Shown: in pieces, positions 22,501 to 32,341 of the stretch
Numbering within the stretch: position 1 is the stretch's first letter
How the letters are laid out: each line of letters opens with the position of its first letter
Assembly (NCBI RefSeq): GCF_036711975.1
Contig: NC_091973.1
Span: forward strand, 16,802,001 to 16,866,000
Direction: 5' to 3'
DNA: 64,000 nt
DNA from: Onthophagus taurus
Taxonomy: Eukaryota > Arthropoda > Insecta > Coleoptera > Scarabaeidae
Notes under the pieces: generated by a model
What the model was told of the DNA's origin: nothing
Databases searched by the model: none
The model's input: only the letters and a program-made list of their open reading frames with translations
Made by a program: the position numbers and the translations under genes

Positions 22501-22745
22501 AAGATGTTAGGAAGCGGTGCGTAAACCGCGCTTCTTGTTTTTTCAACTCCGTGAGGTGTTCTTATATTAAATTCCTGACTATCGCATGCATAAACCGATT
22601 TAACTTCTTCATATAACTTCGAATTGATAAGAGAACATTCTGCTCCCTTATCTATAAGAAATCTTAAGCCTTCAAATTCGACGTAGGGTAGTAACGGATC
22701 TTGTGAATAGGCTTTGTTCGAAATCGTTACGTTAATTGCCCTTGA
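19587..22745 (-). pseudogene. Errantivirus Pol: protease, RT, RNase H, integrase N-half
   Basis: The Pol frame overlaps the end of Gag in the -1 frame and is open from about 22745, well upstream of the first Met at 22307. The protease active site reads F-L-I-D-K-G-A, so the usual Thr or Ser of the triad is Lys. The RT has the S-L-D-L-A-S-G-Y-H-Q block, the M-P-F-G-L block and the catalytic Y-L-D-D. RNase H starts T-T-D-A-S and the integrase zinc finger has H-x-G then C-E-I-C. The integrase core begins F-V-D-T-F-S-F and stops at 19587. Confidence 0.9.
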
Positions 22746-23656
22746 GACGTGTCCTGGGGAAAATCCTGCGTCTCAACGTCTTCTGTGTATTCGACGTTTT
22801 CATGGATATGTCGTTCCCCATAGTTATCGTCCGTTTGGTCATCATCAGGATATTGGACATAGATATTGGCTTCGGTTGTTTCTGATGGAAGCTCAATATT
22901 ATTTGACATCCATTGTCTCTTTGGGGCTGGTCGGTTGATAGATGAGGCTGGACGTTTGTTACTATTGTCTATTTCCATCGGTGTTGGTCTAAATGGTCGT
23001 TGTTGAAATTGTGCCGGCGTTCTCACAAATGGTTGATTGTTTTCTTGTCTGGGATAAAACATTGGACGAGGTGGCAGTATTGCGGGTGGAATATATTTAT
23101 TTGGCTGTCCATACTGTTGTGGCATAACCATGGGAGGTTTTTGCATCGAGTTTGGACGTTGAGCTACCATGGGATGTGGTCTGATAATGGTACGCATTGG
23201 CGATGCAATTGGCTACCTTGTATTAAAAAGAAAACGCTGTTTCTGGGTGTTATAGTTAGTAATTTCCAAGGCGTAACCTTCTGCTGTCTCAATATCGGTG
23301 GGCTGTCGTAATTTAACTTCTAAACCAATGTTGGGATTTATCAAGTCTAATCCAAATAGGTAAGTTCTCAGAGCTATCTGGTTGTATTGCTCTTGTTTGA
23401 GATTGCGGATCGCTACATTGTCTTCTTCCAAGTTAACCTTAGAAAGAAGAGTGTAAAGAGTTGATTTAATCTTATTAGAGTAGCTGGCTGTACTGTCTTC
23501 TTTTTGTGGAATCAAACTATTCAAATCATAAACAAGAACCTCTTCGGATCGTTTATCACCGAATGAATGAATTAGAATTTGTTTAAGTTCGGGCCAAGTG
23601 GTGGGTGTTTTATTTGCATCCACCGCCTCGCGTGCTTTGGCACGTAGTCTAATCAA
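22727..23656 (-). pseudogene. Errantivirus Gag, shortened, one in-frame stop
   Basis: The first open piece (23656-23213, 147 residues) is a capsid-like helical domain with L-R-T-Y-L-F-G-L and a N-P-N-I-G-L motif. An in-frame TAG and six codons separate it from the second (23197-22727), which is Pro/Gln/Arg-rich with R-P-M-F-Y-P-R-Q-type repeats and an acidic end, lacking zinc knuckles as in errantivirus Gag. Upstream of 23656 the frame soon hits a stop, so the N-terminal ~100 or more residues usual for this family are missing. Pol overlaps its last codons in the -1 frame, suggesting ribosomal frameshifting in the ancestor. Confidence 0.8.
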
Positions 23657-23790
23657 ATTCCTCGGCGGGTTCTACTTTTCTTCTTTCTTCTCGTATCCGG
23701 TAATAAAGAACTTGAAAGTTCACCACAAGTGTTCCGTAAGTCGGACCGATTTTAGGCACGATGCAAGATTTAATCACTCACGTTTACCGG

Positions 23791-23808
23791 ATCCTACTGA
23801 CTGCGCCA
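23791..23808 (-). promoter_or_regulatory. Primer-binding site, tRNA-Ser-type (errantivirus)
   Basis: The minus strand reads TGGCGCAGTCAGTAGGAT, the complement of a tRNA-Ser 3' end as used by 17.6/297-type elements. Its first base coincides with the last base of the 5' LTR. Confidence 0.85.
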
Positions 23809-24074
23809 ATTATATTATTTAACTGTTATTTAGAGTTTTTTTATTAAAAGGACGTTTTAATCATTTAACTTTTATTTAAAATTATAATTTATTACATAAG
23901 ATTTTATAAAAACGGAAGCGTAACTTGAACACCGCGTCGACGATTTGAGTACTTCGTGGAGTCGGAATTACAATTCTTCGATATCGAAGTACTCGCAGTT
24001 ATTTATAACAATTAATTGCTGACGCTTCATATTCGGCAATTACAGTTGTTAAGGGGCAGCTACATTTGGTAACT
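23808..24074 (-). repeat. 5' LTR of the errantivirus
   Basis: This partner of 17895-18161 has the same length. The three differences seen are in the TTATTATTT/TTATAATTT, GACACTTC/GACGCTTC and GGGGAAGC/GGGGCAGC stretches. Confidence 0.9.
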
Positions 24075-24078
24075 ATAT

Positions 24079-24604
24079 ATGTTTTTTTTTTTTTTCTTTC
24101 GAAGTTTTGTGGTAATTTTTTCTTTTTCTGTCTTTACTTGCTAGATTGTATCGATTTCCATACGACATGCCCGATAACTAACAGCTTCATCCTTCGTAGT
24201 TGTTCTTTTAATCCATTCCAAGGAAAGGAAGGCATTTCCTTTTCATTTCCCAGCATTTTTTTTTTTTTTTTCGGAGAATTATTTTCATAAAATATATTGC
24301 GTTATTCAATATGCAAAGCTTTGTTTAAATAAAAACTTTTCGTTCATAAATTTAAAAAATTTTTAACAACTCAAAAAAAAAAACTATTCAAAACTTATTA
24401 CCTCCACATGGTGATGAGTATCAAACTTTCTTAACTTTCTCTTAATGAATTATTATTTTTTTTCCTTTTTCATAACAATAACTTCTTAACCTAATTACAG
24501 ACAATAAGAGTGTCTTTGTGTTACAAACTCGTAACGACATATTTAATCGAAAATTCATGGCGTCTCTTGTACAACATGAATTTCCGGGTACATCACTTTA
24601 CTGC
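24079..24604 (-). other. AT-rich 3' flank of the glycoprotein relic (element X 3' UTR candidate)
   Basis: No gene is seen. Poly-T runs occur near 24085 and 24258 and poly-A near 24375. It lies downstream of the glycoprotein relic on the minus strand and was contiguous with 17453-17890 before the errantivirus inserted. Confidence 0.4.
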
Positions 24605-25436
24605 TCAGGGGTGCTGTAGGTTGAACAGAATGACCATCTTGTACTCGTGCAGAATCTTCCTGGTTCTCTGGATCTGATACTTTGTGATTATAACTTCGAT
24701 GTAAAAACCATGAGTTAAAGTCGTCCAAAAACTGGCAATAATCGAAAATCCGCATCCCAGAGCCTGGTATAAAACAAAACCATTTAAAATTACTGAACAA
24801 ATATATTTTAGGATGATAAATGCTATGTATATTCCCATGAATCCTGACATAAAAATCCCAATATCGGTAAACCAACCCCAAGCATAACTTTTAATTTCTT
24901 TTGAACTAAATAACTTTGTTGTGTCGTACTGGTTTGAATCATCAGTTCTACCTGCAACCCGATTGACTAAAAATGAGGTAATTGCATCACGCTCGGATCC
25001 AAACAGAAAATTATGTTGAATCTTATCAATTTCATTTTGAGTATACAATCCTTCACTTCCCAAATTTCGAATAGGACTAAATTTTATATTATTTTCATCG
25101 TTAATTTCTAAAGAAGCTGGAGAACTATACACTGTAGGATATGGACTAAATCCTACCCATCGGTTCTCTATGTAAAATAGTGAAGGAGCTACCGGAGAGC
25201 ACATTATCTCTTCGGCATGCTCTTGCACTACATGTGTGATTAGAGCCATAAATAATGACTCATTGTTATTAACCAGTATCGGCAATTCATTATAGCATTT
25301 ATCAACCCTTCGCACTTCTGCGATTTTTGGTTCACATTTAATGATGTATAAAACTTCCCCTAAAACCCTTCCCATATACCCAAGAGAAGTCTTGAAAATA
25401 CTGGCAATAGCATTTGTATTTAAAGGTGCCATCAAC
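24605..25436 (-). pseudogene. Chuvirus-like glycoprotein fragment (endogenous viral element or captured Env)
   Basis: The frame gives about 277 residues. It has a C-Y-N-E-L-P motif preceded by a Cys-Glu-Pro segment, a C-S-P-V block, a W-V-G-F-S-P-Y-P segment, R-D-A-I-T-S-F near the ectodomain end and a strong hydrophobic pair of segments near residues 190-235. This pattern matches the C-terminal half of glycoproteins of Chuviridae/Jingchuvirales, which recur in arthropod genomes alone or as Env of BEL/Pao elements. The N-terminal half is missing; the frame meets a Jockey RT directly at about 25436. A polypurine tract and LTR-like start lie downstream, beyond the errantivirus, which favours a captured Env. 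The frame itself has no stop. Confidence 0.65.
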
Positions 25437-26361
25437 AATCTAGCCAATATAGATGTCTAAATTTGATATCAAGTTCCTCACGTTTTTTTTTTTGACGTGA
25501 GCTTTCCATATGAGTTTGGCATCCAGCGTCATACCAAGATATTTTGCTGTGTCGGCGTAAGGGACTGCATTGCCATTTATGTGTACTGGGACATAGTTTA
25601 CTTTCTTGTAAGTAATGTTTATGTATGTCGATTTATTTGTATTTAGTTTTATTAGCCATCGTTTGGCGCAGTTTTCTATTGAATTTAATGCCAATTGTAA
25701 CTTATTTGCTGCAACTACTTCATTTTCTGCAACAGCTAAGATCGCTGTGTCGTCTACGAATGTAGCTGTTAAAGTTCCTAGTACCTGAGGAAGGTCGAAT
25801 GTGTAGAGTAAGTACAATGTTGGGCCAAGCACACTTCCTTGAGGAACTCAGGCTCATATTTCATGTATTGGTGAATAAGCGTTTTCGTATTTTACTCTAA
25901 AATATCGATCAGAAACATACGATTTTAATAGTTGACTATACGTTGATGGTAGTATTTGGTCTAGCTTGTAATTTAAACCATCTAACCAGACTTTGTCGAA
26001 AGCTTGTGCAACATCCAAAAATACGGCGGAGCAGACTTTATTTTCTTCCATTGCTATTTCGATAGTATTCGTTATTCTATGCACTTGATCTATGTTCATG
26101 TTTATTCCGAAACCCAAATTGATGTGTTGGTATTAGTGCTTTTTCTTCTATGATAGGTTTTAGTCTTTTTAATAGTAATTTTTTAAGCAGTTTTGATAGT
26201 AAGGATAATAATGAGATTGGCCTATATGATGTAACATCTGTGGGGGGTTTACCAGGTTTTGGTATCATTATTATTTCAGCAACTTTCCATATGCTTGGGA
26301 AGTATTTCTGTTTAAAAGCAGCATTAATTATGTGTAATAGTTTTATAATCGCCCGTTTTGG
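25437..26361 (-). pseudogene. Jockey-like LINE reverse transcriptase, 3' part
   Basis: Three overlapping open pieces encode a non-LTR RT. They contain the S-Y-R-P-I-S-L-L-S block, F-L-D-V-A-Q-A-F-D-K-V-W, a P-Q-G-S-V-L-G-P-type block broken by a stop, F-V-D-D (usually F-A-D-D or Y-A-D-D) and Y-L-G-M-T-L-D-A-K-L-I-W. Frameshifts occur near 26110, 25850 and in an A-run near 25490. After an L-Y-W-L-like motif the LINE ends abruptly and the glycoprotein relic begins. Upstream RT coding continues at 32781 beyond BEL-2. Confidence 0.85.
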
Positions 26362-26366
26362 TAGAT

Positions 26367-26682
26367 TGTTCACGCACGCTCACAGGGGGAGCTTGTCCGC
26401 CCCGCGCCGGTATGATTTGAGTTGGGTCATGCGCGTGCACCGTTACCCCCGATACCTTTTTAAAAAAAACCGAACAATCACTCTTATCGTTTGACTGTCG
26501 GGCGATAAACATCGTTATATATTGTAATTATTACAATAATTTATAAATTACTTCTATAGTGTATATTAAAATTAAAACCACAAGAACAACAACAAAGGTA
26601 AAAGTAAGATCATTTATTTCTTATTATTTCACCGAATTCAGCACCTTCCTCTTTTCGTTCCCGATTTTTTATCGAGCGAACA
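26367..26682 (+). repeat. 5' LTR of BEL-2
   Basis: The 316-bp LTR starts TGTT and ends AACA. It is GC-rich at its start and AT-rich after. It matches 32460-32775 apart from one substitution. Confidence 0.95.
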
Positions 26683-26683
26683 T

Positions 26684-26703
26684 TGGTCCTTCGAGCCGGA
26701 TTC
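26684..26703 (+). promoter_or_regulatory. Primer-binding site, tRNA-Tyr-type (BEL-2)
   Basis: TGGTCCTTCGAGCCGGATTC, one base after the LTR, is complementary to the 3' end of eukaryotic tRNA-Tyr. Confidence 0.85.
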
Positions 26704-27253
26704 TTATTCCGTTTATTCTTAGGTTCTTGTTCAGCTTCTTCCGCCAGCGTACGTTAGTGGGCCTTCTGGTGATACGATTTTTTATCGTATTAGAATTAGG
26801 TGATCCGGACGTACGACGCCGCTGTTCGAGATTTTTCCACTACAATTATCCACGTTACTTCTTTTTTCATTCCTTTCAGCCATTTCGATCCGAACCACAT
26901 GGTTCACATTTGGTCTCTTGGGGAGTAAACAAGAAGATAAAAACTGGATTTTCTTTATTTTTCAAAATTTTATTAATTCCGTTCCATTTTTCTACACACG
27001 TTTTCATTTTATTTATTTTTGCCGATATTCCCTTTGGAATCATCCATCCTATTTTCTTGATTTTCATCAGAATTAATTTTATTTTCCTTTTTGTCATCTT
27101 CCAGGTGGAATCATTTTCTTTCTATAGACTCCATTTAGTTTTGGAATCATCTACTTTTTATTTTATTACTATCTTTTCTAGAAAAAGGGGATTATCCTTT
27201 TCATTTTTTCTGTGCCACTCTTATTTTTTATTTTTTTTTTTTTCTCGTTAACG

Positions 27254-30200
27254 ATGTCAAAGAAACTCGATAAACTGATCTTGCGTCGTAACACTCTTTT
27301 AAGCCGCCTTTCGGAATCGATGATAGCTGGTCGTGATCTTCCCGATGATCCTTTTGAACATGATATTTTTCTTCAAAGAGCCCAAGACTCTGAGGAGATC
27401 TACAAAGAATTCAAATTACTACACAATCAAATCATCGGTCTGATAACCGATGAAGACTTTGAAACTCACGATCAAATTCGTAAAGAAGCTGACATTAATT
27501 TTTACACCATCAAAGCCCTCGTGCATAAATTAAATCTAGTTTCTCAAAAACTGTCAGAGTCAGCCTCGTCTATTGTAACGCCAAAACTTAATAAATTAAT
27601 ATTACCAATTTTTGATGGCAATCTTAAGAATTGGCCTACATTCTTTGATTTGTTTAGCAGTATGGTCCATGATAATTCTTCTCTCTCTCCCGTGGCAAAA
27701 CATCAATATTTAATTACGTCCCTGAAAGGTGAGCCTTTTAATTTGTTGAAAGGGCTTCCGGCCACAAATGATAATTACATAATCGCCTACAATACACTTA
27801 AAGGGCGTTATCAAAATAAACGCCACTTGGCCACTCTGTATTTTAACGAAATTCTGAGTATTAAGGCTGTTTCCGAAGAGTCTTCTAAATTTTATCGTCT
27901 ATTAATTGACACATTCAGCGAGAATGTAGAGGGTTTTCGGACCCTTGGTTTTCCTGTAGATGAGTGGGATTTTTTATTATTCAATTTATTACTTCAGAAA
28001 CTTAATCAATCTACCAAAACTAAGTTTGAAGGAGAACACACGTCTTATGAAATACCCACCTACAAACAACTTATGACATTTTTAGAAAACCAATCAAAGG
28101 CTTTTGAATCTGTTTTACTTACTTCTCAAGATAAAACATCTCTCAATCGTCAAAGGCCCCTGTCAAACATTCGTGGAAAGACCGTAATGAGTTTAAACTT
28201 TGAAGACAATTCATCAACATCTAAATGCATTTTATGCTCCGATAATCATTCTATTTATCGCTGTTCATCATTTAACTCAAAATCACCATCTGAGCGTCTG
28301 GCTCTTGCTCGACAACACAATCTTTGTAGAAACTGCCTTAATTCAGAGCATTCTACCCAAAATTGTCCCTCTTCTCACCGTTGTCGTGTATGTCAACAAC
28401 ACCACCATTCGTTATTGCACTTTGAATCTCAAAAGAGTTCCCCTGTTCATGTTGGCACCACTGATTGGAATCTGAAACATAACTCAATTAATGAAACGAA
28501 TTCTTATGTCATTTTGCCTATCGCATTTTTGCATATCAGAGACAAATTCGGAAAGTTGCATCCCGTTAGAGCCTTAATTGACTCGGGTAGCATGTCAAAT
28601 TTCATAACTGACAGGTTATCTAAGAAGCTTCGTCTCCCTCGTACCTTTAATTCTTCTCTAGAAATTAAAGGTCTTAATTCAATGACATCCATTTGTAACA
28701 AAGGTTCGGTTAACTGTTTCATCCAACCTTGTCAATCACAAACACCCTCCTTTGAATTTAATGCTATCATAACACCCAACATCTGCTCTGATCAACCGTC
28801 ATTATCATCCATTATAAGGTCTCATAGTCATTTAAAGGGATTAAAATTCCCTATGGAACATAATTCCAATGTAAGACAAATCGATTTATTATTGGGTGCA
28901 GAATTGGTCCCGAAGATACTCACTGGTGGGCGTGTACTTGGGGAATCTAGTGATCCGGTTGCCGTTGATTCCGTCTTCGGGTGGATCGTGATGGGACGTT
29001 CAAGTTCCTCTTCTGGAACTTCCATAGCTACATGCTTATCGACAACGGAATCATCTCTCGATCATTCAATTCAACGCTTTTGGGAATTAGAATCAATTCC
29101 CAAAGAAGCTTCCTTAACCTCAGATGAAAAACAATGCGAACGTCATTTTGTGGAAAATTATAAGCGTACTGTTTCTGGACGCTTTGTCGTGTCATTACCC
29201 TTTAAAAATGATAAACAAGTTTTAGGTCACTCTTATCAAATTGCAGTAAAACGTCTTACCTCCTTAGAGTTTCGTCTTTCAAAAAATTCCTTAATGCGTA
29301 AAGAGTACGTACAATTCATGAAAGATTATTTGGAGTCTGGTCATATGTCTGCTGTGCCGCCCCCTAAAACGCCGTTATCAGAAGCTTATTATATTCCCCA
29401 TCATTGTGTCATGCGCACTGACAGTCCTTCTACAAAGTTTCGAGTTGTTTTCGACGCTTCTATGTCAACGTCCAATGGAAAATCTTTAAATGATCTCCTT
29501 CATGTAGGACCTAAACTACAACAGGACATTAGTCAAATTTTATTGTTGTTCCGATGTTATCCTTTCGCATTTACCTGCGATATAAAGCAGATGTACAGAC
29601 AGATCCTTATATCTCCAATGCAAAGGGACTTTCAAAGAATTCTGTGGCGATTCTCTCCAGACAATCCAATACAAGAGTATGTGCTTAATACGGTAACTTA
29701 TGGCATCTCCTCGGCTCCTTTTCTTGCCCTCAGAACACTTGTAGAATTATCAGACATCTATCATCAGGAATTTCCGAGAGCGTCCAAAGCCCTAAAACAT
29801 AATATTTATGTTGATGATATTGTAGTTAGTAGTCCAACAATAGAAGAAGCACTAAATTTACAAGAAGAATTAATAGCTTTATTAAAAAAGGGGAAGTTTG
29901 AACTCCGTAAATGGGCCAGTAACTGCCCTGAAATTCTAAATCTGGTTTCTGAGTCCGATGTCCAACAACCTATTTCGCTGGACTACGACGAAATCAATTA
30001 TATAAAGGTTTTGGGTCTCCAATGGGATCCCTGTACAGATGAGTTTAGATATTCATATTCAGCTAGAACGTCAAGTTGCACAAAAAGAAACATCCTTTCT
30101 GATGTGGCACGGATTTATGACCCGCTTGGCTTTTTAACTCCCTGTACATTGAAGGCCAAACATTTTATTCAACAATTGTGGCAAATAAAAAGCGATTGGG

Positions 30201-32341
30201 ATGAAATCGCCCCTTCATTGATGGCCTCAAATTGGAATAAATTTAAATCTCAATTGGAACTATTATCTGTAATTCGTTTACCTCGATTAATGATCCCAGA
30301 CAATTCTAGTTCTCTTCAACTTCACGTCTTTTGCGATGCTTCTCAGGTGGGCTACTGTGCAGTGGCGTATTTGCGTAGCCAATATTCCTCTCAAGTTGTC
30401 AGCACTTCCTTTGTTTGTGCCAAATCCCGCGTAGCCCCATTGAAAGTCATATCGGTTCCTCGCCTTGAGCTCTGCGGAGCTACTCTTTTAGCCGATCTGG
30501 TTAAGAATGTTCTTGAATATCTATCACCTACAATAAAAATAGATTCTGTTACTGCTTGGACAGACTCTCAGGTAGTGCTAAATTGGATTAATTCCGAACC
30601 TTGTACATGGAAAGTGTTCATCGCAAATCGCGTCAGTCATATTCAAGAAATTGTTCCGTCGGAGTCATGGAGATATGTTCCGTCTCTCGAAAATCCTGCT
30701 GATTGTGGCTCGCGGGGATTTTATCCTGGTCAATTGTCAACATTTGATTTATGGTGGAAGGGTCCATCTTGGTTGATTGACGACAGCAACAATTGGCCTG
30801 CCAATCCAATTCGTAATTTTATTCAAGAAGATATCCTTAAAGAAAAAAGAACGATTACAGTTAATTCTACTGAAACACAACTGTCATTTTTTGATCATTT
30901 ACTTACCAAATTTTCTTCCTTGTCAAAGGTTAAACGTATCATTGCCTACATGAGGCGGTTTATTACTCAAATTCAACGAAAAAGATCATCTTATTCCATA
31001 TTATTATCTCCTATTGAACTTCAGAGTGCTCTCTATTCAATTATAAAACATGTACAACATCAACACTTTCCGGATGTATATCAAGCCATCTTAAAAAATC
31101 AATTACCTAAAAAACCATTCCATAAGCTGGCTCTATTTATTGACCGAGATGGATTGATGAGGGTGGGTGGACGCTTGAAGAATTCGGACATGCCATTTGA
31201 ACAGAAACATCCTTTGTTACTTCCAAGTGACTCCCGATTGAGCGAAATGATAATTGAAAAAACCCATCAGTCATTTTTACATCCAGGACTTCGTACTTTA
31301 CATTGCCTTCTTTTACAACAGTTTTGGATTGTTTCTGCGAGAAAGGTAATATATCGAGTATTATCAAAGTGTATTAAATGTTTTAGAGCCAAACCACGTT
31401 CTTATGCTCCAATAATGGCGGACTTACCAAAATACCGAGTTTCAGCACTTAAAGCCTTTTCGGTTGTTGGAATAGATTACGCTGGACCATTTCTTATATC
31501 CATGAGACGATGCCGGGGAACCATTTCCGTTAAAGGCTACGTGTGCATATTCGTCTGCTCGGCAACCAAGGCCATCCATCTCGAATTGGTATCGGATATG
31601 TCCACAGAGGCTTTCATTGCTTCCCTGAGACGTTTTGTGTCAAGACGGGGTCGCTGTGAGCTCATATTTAGCGACAATGGCACCAATTTTGTGGGGGCAA
31701 ATCGTAGATTGGAAGAGATGGCGAATACAGCAAAGGTTAAATTGGGTCTTAATTGGCAATTCAACCCCCCATCAGCGCCACATTTTAATGGTTTGGTCGA
31801 GGCCGGAGTAAAGTCTGTCAAGACGCACCTAAACCGAGTAATTGGGGATCAGATTCTCACTTTTGAAGAATTATTTACTATACTCACACAGATTGAAGCT
31901 GTATTAAATTCACGTCCATTAACAGCTATCAGTTCTGACCCGAATGACTATCAGCCTCTTACACCATTTCATTTTCTTTGTCTAGAACCTTTAAATTCGA
32001 CTATTCCAGACCCGGACCTTTCTCACTTAAAGTTGAATCGTCTTACCAGGTGGCAACTGTTGCAACGGATGGTACAGGACTTTTGGGGCCGATGGAAGAA
32101 CGAATATCTTCATACACTCCAGCAACGTCAAAAATGGAATTTGGGCCTTCCGAATTTACGTGTGGGAGATTTGGTAGTCCTGAAGAATGATCAGAAGCCT
32201 CCTACACAGTGGTCTCTCGCTCGAATGGATAAAACTCACCCCGGTAAAGACGGCGTCGTCAGAGTTGTTACCGTTCGAACCCATAACAGTCAATTTACAA
32301 GGCCGGTGGCTAATATCTGTCCGCTTCCGCTGCCAACCTAA
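27254..32341 (+). CDS. BEL-2 Gag-Pol polyprotein
   Basis: A single frame of about 1,695 residues. I prefer the ATG at 27254 (M-S-K-K-L-D-K-L) to the upstream in-frame one, whose 14 extra codons are mostly Phe. Approximate domains: Gag DUF1759 at 110-270; Cys/His knuckles 325-400; DUF1758 protease with L-I-D-S-G-S near 441; RT 690-900 with Y-V-D-D near 853; RNase H from F-C-D-A-S near 1027 through L-E-L-C-G and W-T-D-S-Q; integrase H2C2 finger near 1340; core D, D and E in D-Y-A-G-P-F, S-D-N-G-T-N-F and L-V-E-A-G-V (about 1405, 1473, 1515); DUF5641 1600-1690. All catalytic residues are present with no stop or frameshift. Confidence 0.95.
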   Translation: MSKKLDKLILRRNTLLSRLSESMIAGRDLPDDPFEHDIFLQRAQDSEEIYKEFKLLHNQIIGLITDEDFETHDQIRKEADINFYTIKALVHKLNLVSQKLSESASSIVTPKLNKLILPIFDGNLKNWPTFFDLFSSMVHDNSSLSPVAKHQYLITSLKGEPFNLLKGLPATNDNYIIAYNTLKGRYQNKRHLATLYFNEILSIKAVSEESSKFYRLLIDTFSENVEGFRTLGFPVDEWDFLLFNLLLQKLNQSTKTKFEGEHTSYEIPTYKQLMTFLENQSKAFESVLLTSQDKTSLNRQRPLSNIRGKTVMSLNFEDNSSTSKCILCSDNHSIYRCSSFNSKSPSERLALARQHNLCRNCLNSEHSTQNCPSSHRCRVCQQHHHSLLHFESQKSSPVHVGTTDWNLKHNSINETNSYVILPIAFLHIRDKFGKLHPVRALIDSGSMSNFITDRLSKKLRLPRTFNSSLEIKGLNSMTSICNKGSVNCFIQPCQSQTPSFEFNAIITPNICSDQPSLSSIIRSHSHLKGLKFPMEHNSNVRQIDLLLGAELVPKILTGGRVLGESSDPVAVDSVFGWIVMGRSSSSSGTSIATCLSTTESSLDHSIQRFWELESIPKEASLTSDEKQCERHFVENYKRTVSGRFVVSLPFKNDKQVLGHSYQIAVKRLTSLEFRLSKNSLMRKEYVQFMKDYLESGHMSAVPPPKTPLSEAYYIPHHCVMRTDSPSTKFRVVFDASMSTSNGKSLNDLLHVGPKLQQDISQILLLFRCYPFAFTCDIKQMYRQILISPMQRDFQRILWRFSPDNPIQEYVLNTVTYGISSAPFLALRTLVELSDIYHQEFPRASKALKHNIYVDDIVVSSPTIEEALNLQEELIALLKKGKFELRKWASNCPEILNLVSESDVQQPISLDYDEINYIKVLGLQWDPCTDEFRYSYSARTSSCTKRNILSDVARIYDPLGFLTPCTLKAKHFIQQLWQIKSDWDEIAPSLMASNWNKFKSQLELLSVIRLPRLMIPDNSSSLQLHVFCDASQVGYCAVAYLRSQYSSQVVSTSFVCAKSRVAPLKVISVPRLELCGATLLADLVKNVLEYLSPTIKIDSVTAWTDSQVVLNWINSEPCTWKVFIANRVSHIQEIVPSESWRYVPSLENPADCGSRGFYPGQLSTFDLWWKGPSWLIDDSNNWPANPIRNFIQEDILKEKRTITVNSTETQLSFFDHLLTKFSSLSKVKRIIAYMRRFITQIQRKRSSYSILLSPIELQSALYSIIKHVQHQHFPDVYQAILKNQLPKKPFHKLALFIDRDGLMRVGGRLKNSDMPFEQKHPLLLPSDSRLSEMIIEKTHQSFLHPGLRTLHCLLLQQFWIVSARKVIYRVLSKCIKCFRAKPRSYAPIMADLPKYRVSALKAFSVVGIDYAGPFLISMRRCRGTISVKGYVCIFVCSATKAIHLELVSDMSTEAFIASLRRFVSRRGRCELIFSDNGTNFVGANRRLEEMANTAKVKLGLNWQFNPPSAPHFNGLVEAGVKSVKTHLNRVIGDQILTFEELFTILTQIEAVLNSRPLTAISSDPNDYQPLTPFHFLCLEPLNSTIPDPDLSHLKLNRLTRWQLLQRMVQDFWGRWKNEYLHTLQQRQKWNLGLPNLRVGDLVVLKNDQKPPTQWSLARMDKTHPGKDGVVRVVTVRTHNSQFTRPVANICPLPLPT

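Larger units (their letters stand above)
17895..24074 (-). mobile_element. Errantivirus-like Gypsy, complete with both LTRs
   Basis: Two 267-bp LTRs bound a 6.18-kb element. The flanks show ATAT on both sides (17891-17894, 24075-24078), the AT-type target of errantiviruses. The LTRs read AGTTACC...AATT on the minus strand and differ at three positions I can see, so the insertion is fairly young. Order on the minus strand is LTR, tRNA-Ser-type primer site, Gag, Pol, Env, polypurine tract, LTR. Gag is shortened and has an in-frame stop, Pol has an in-frame stop in integrase, and Env has lost its N-terminal part. It is a defective endogenous insect retrovirus-like element. Confidence 0.9.

Noticed and set aside
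24555-24881. Second minus-strand frame overlapping the glycoprotein end
   Set aside because: It overlaps the better-supported glycoprotein frame and has no family motifs; probably a shadow.
646-26703. tRNA genes suggested by tRNA-like matches
   Set aside because: The matches are 17-20 bases at LTR edges, i.e. primer-binding sites, without cloverleaf flanks.
26559-27251. A 230-residue Phe-rich open frame upstream of the BEL-2 polyprotein
   Set aside because: It starts in the LTR, runs through the untranslated leader and is explained by T-rich composition. There are no family motifs.
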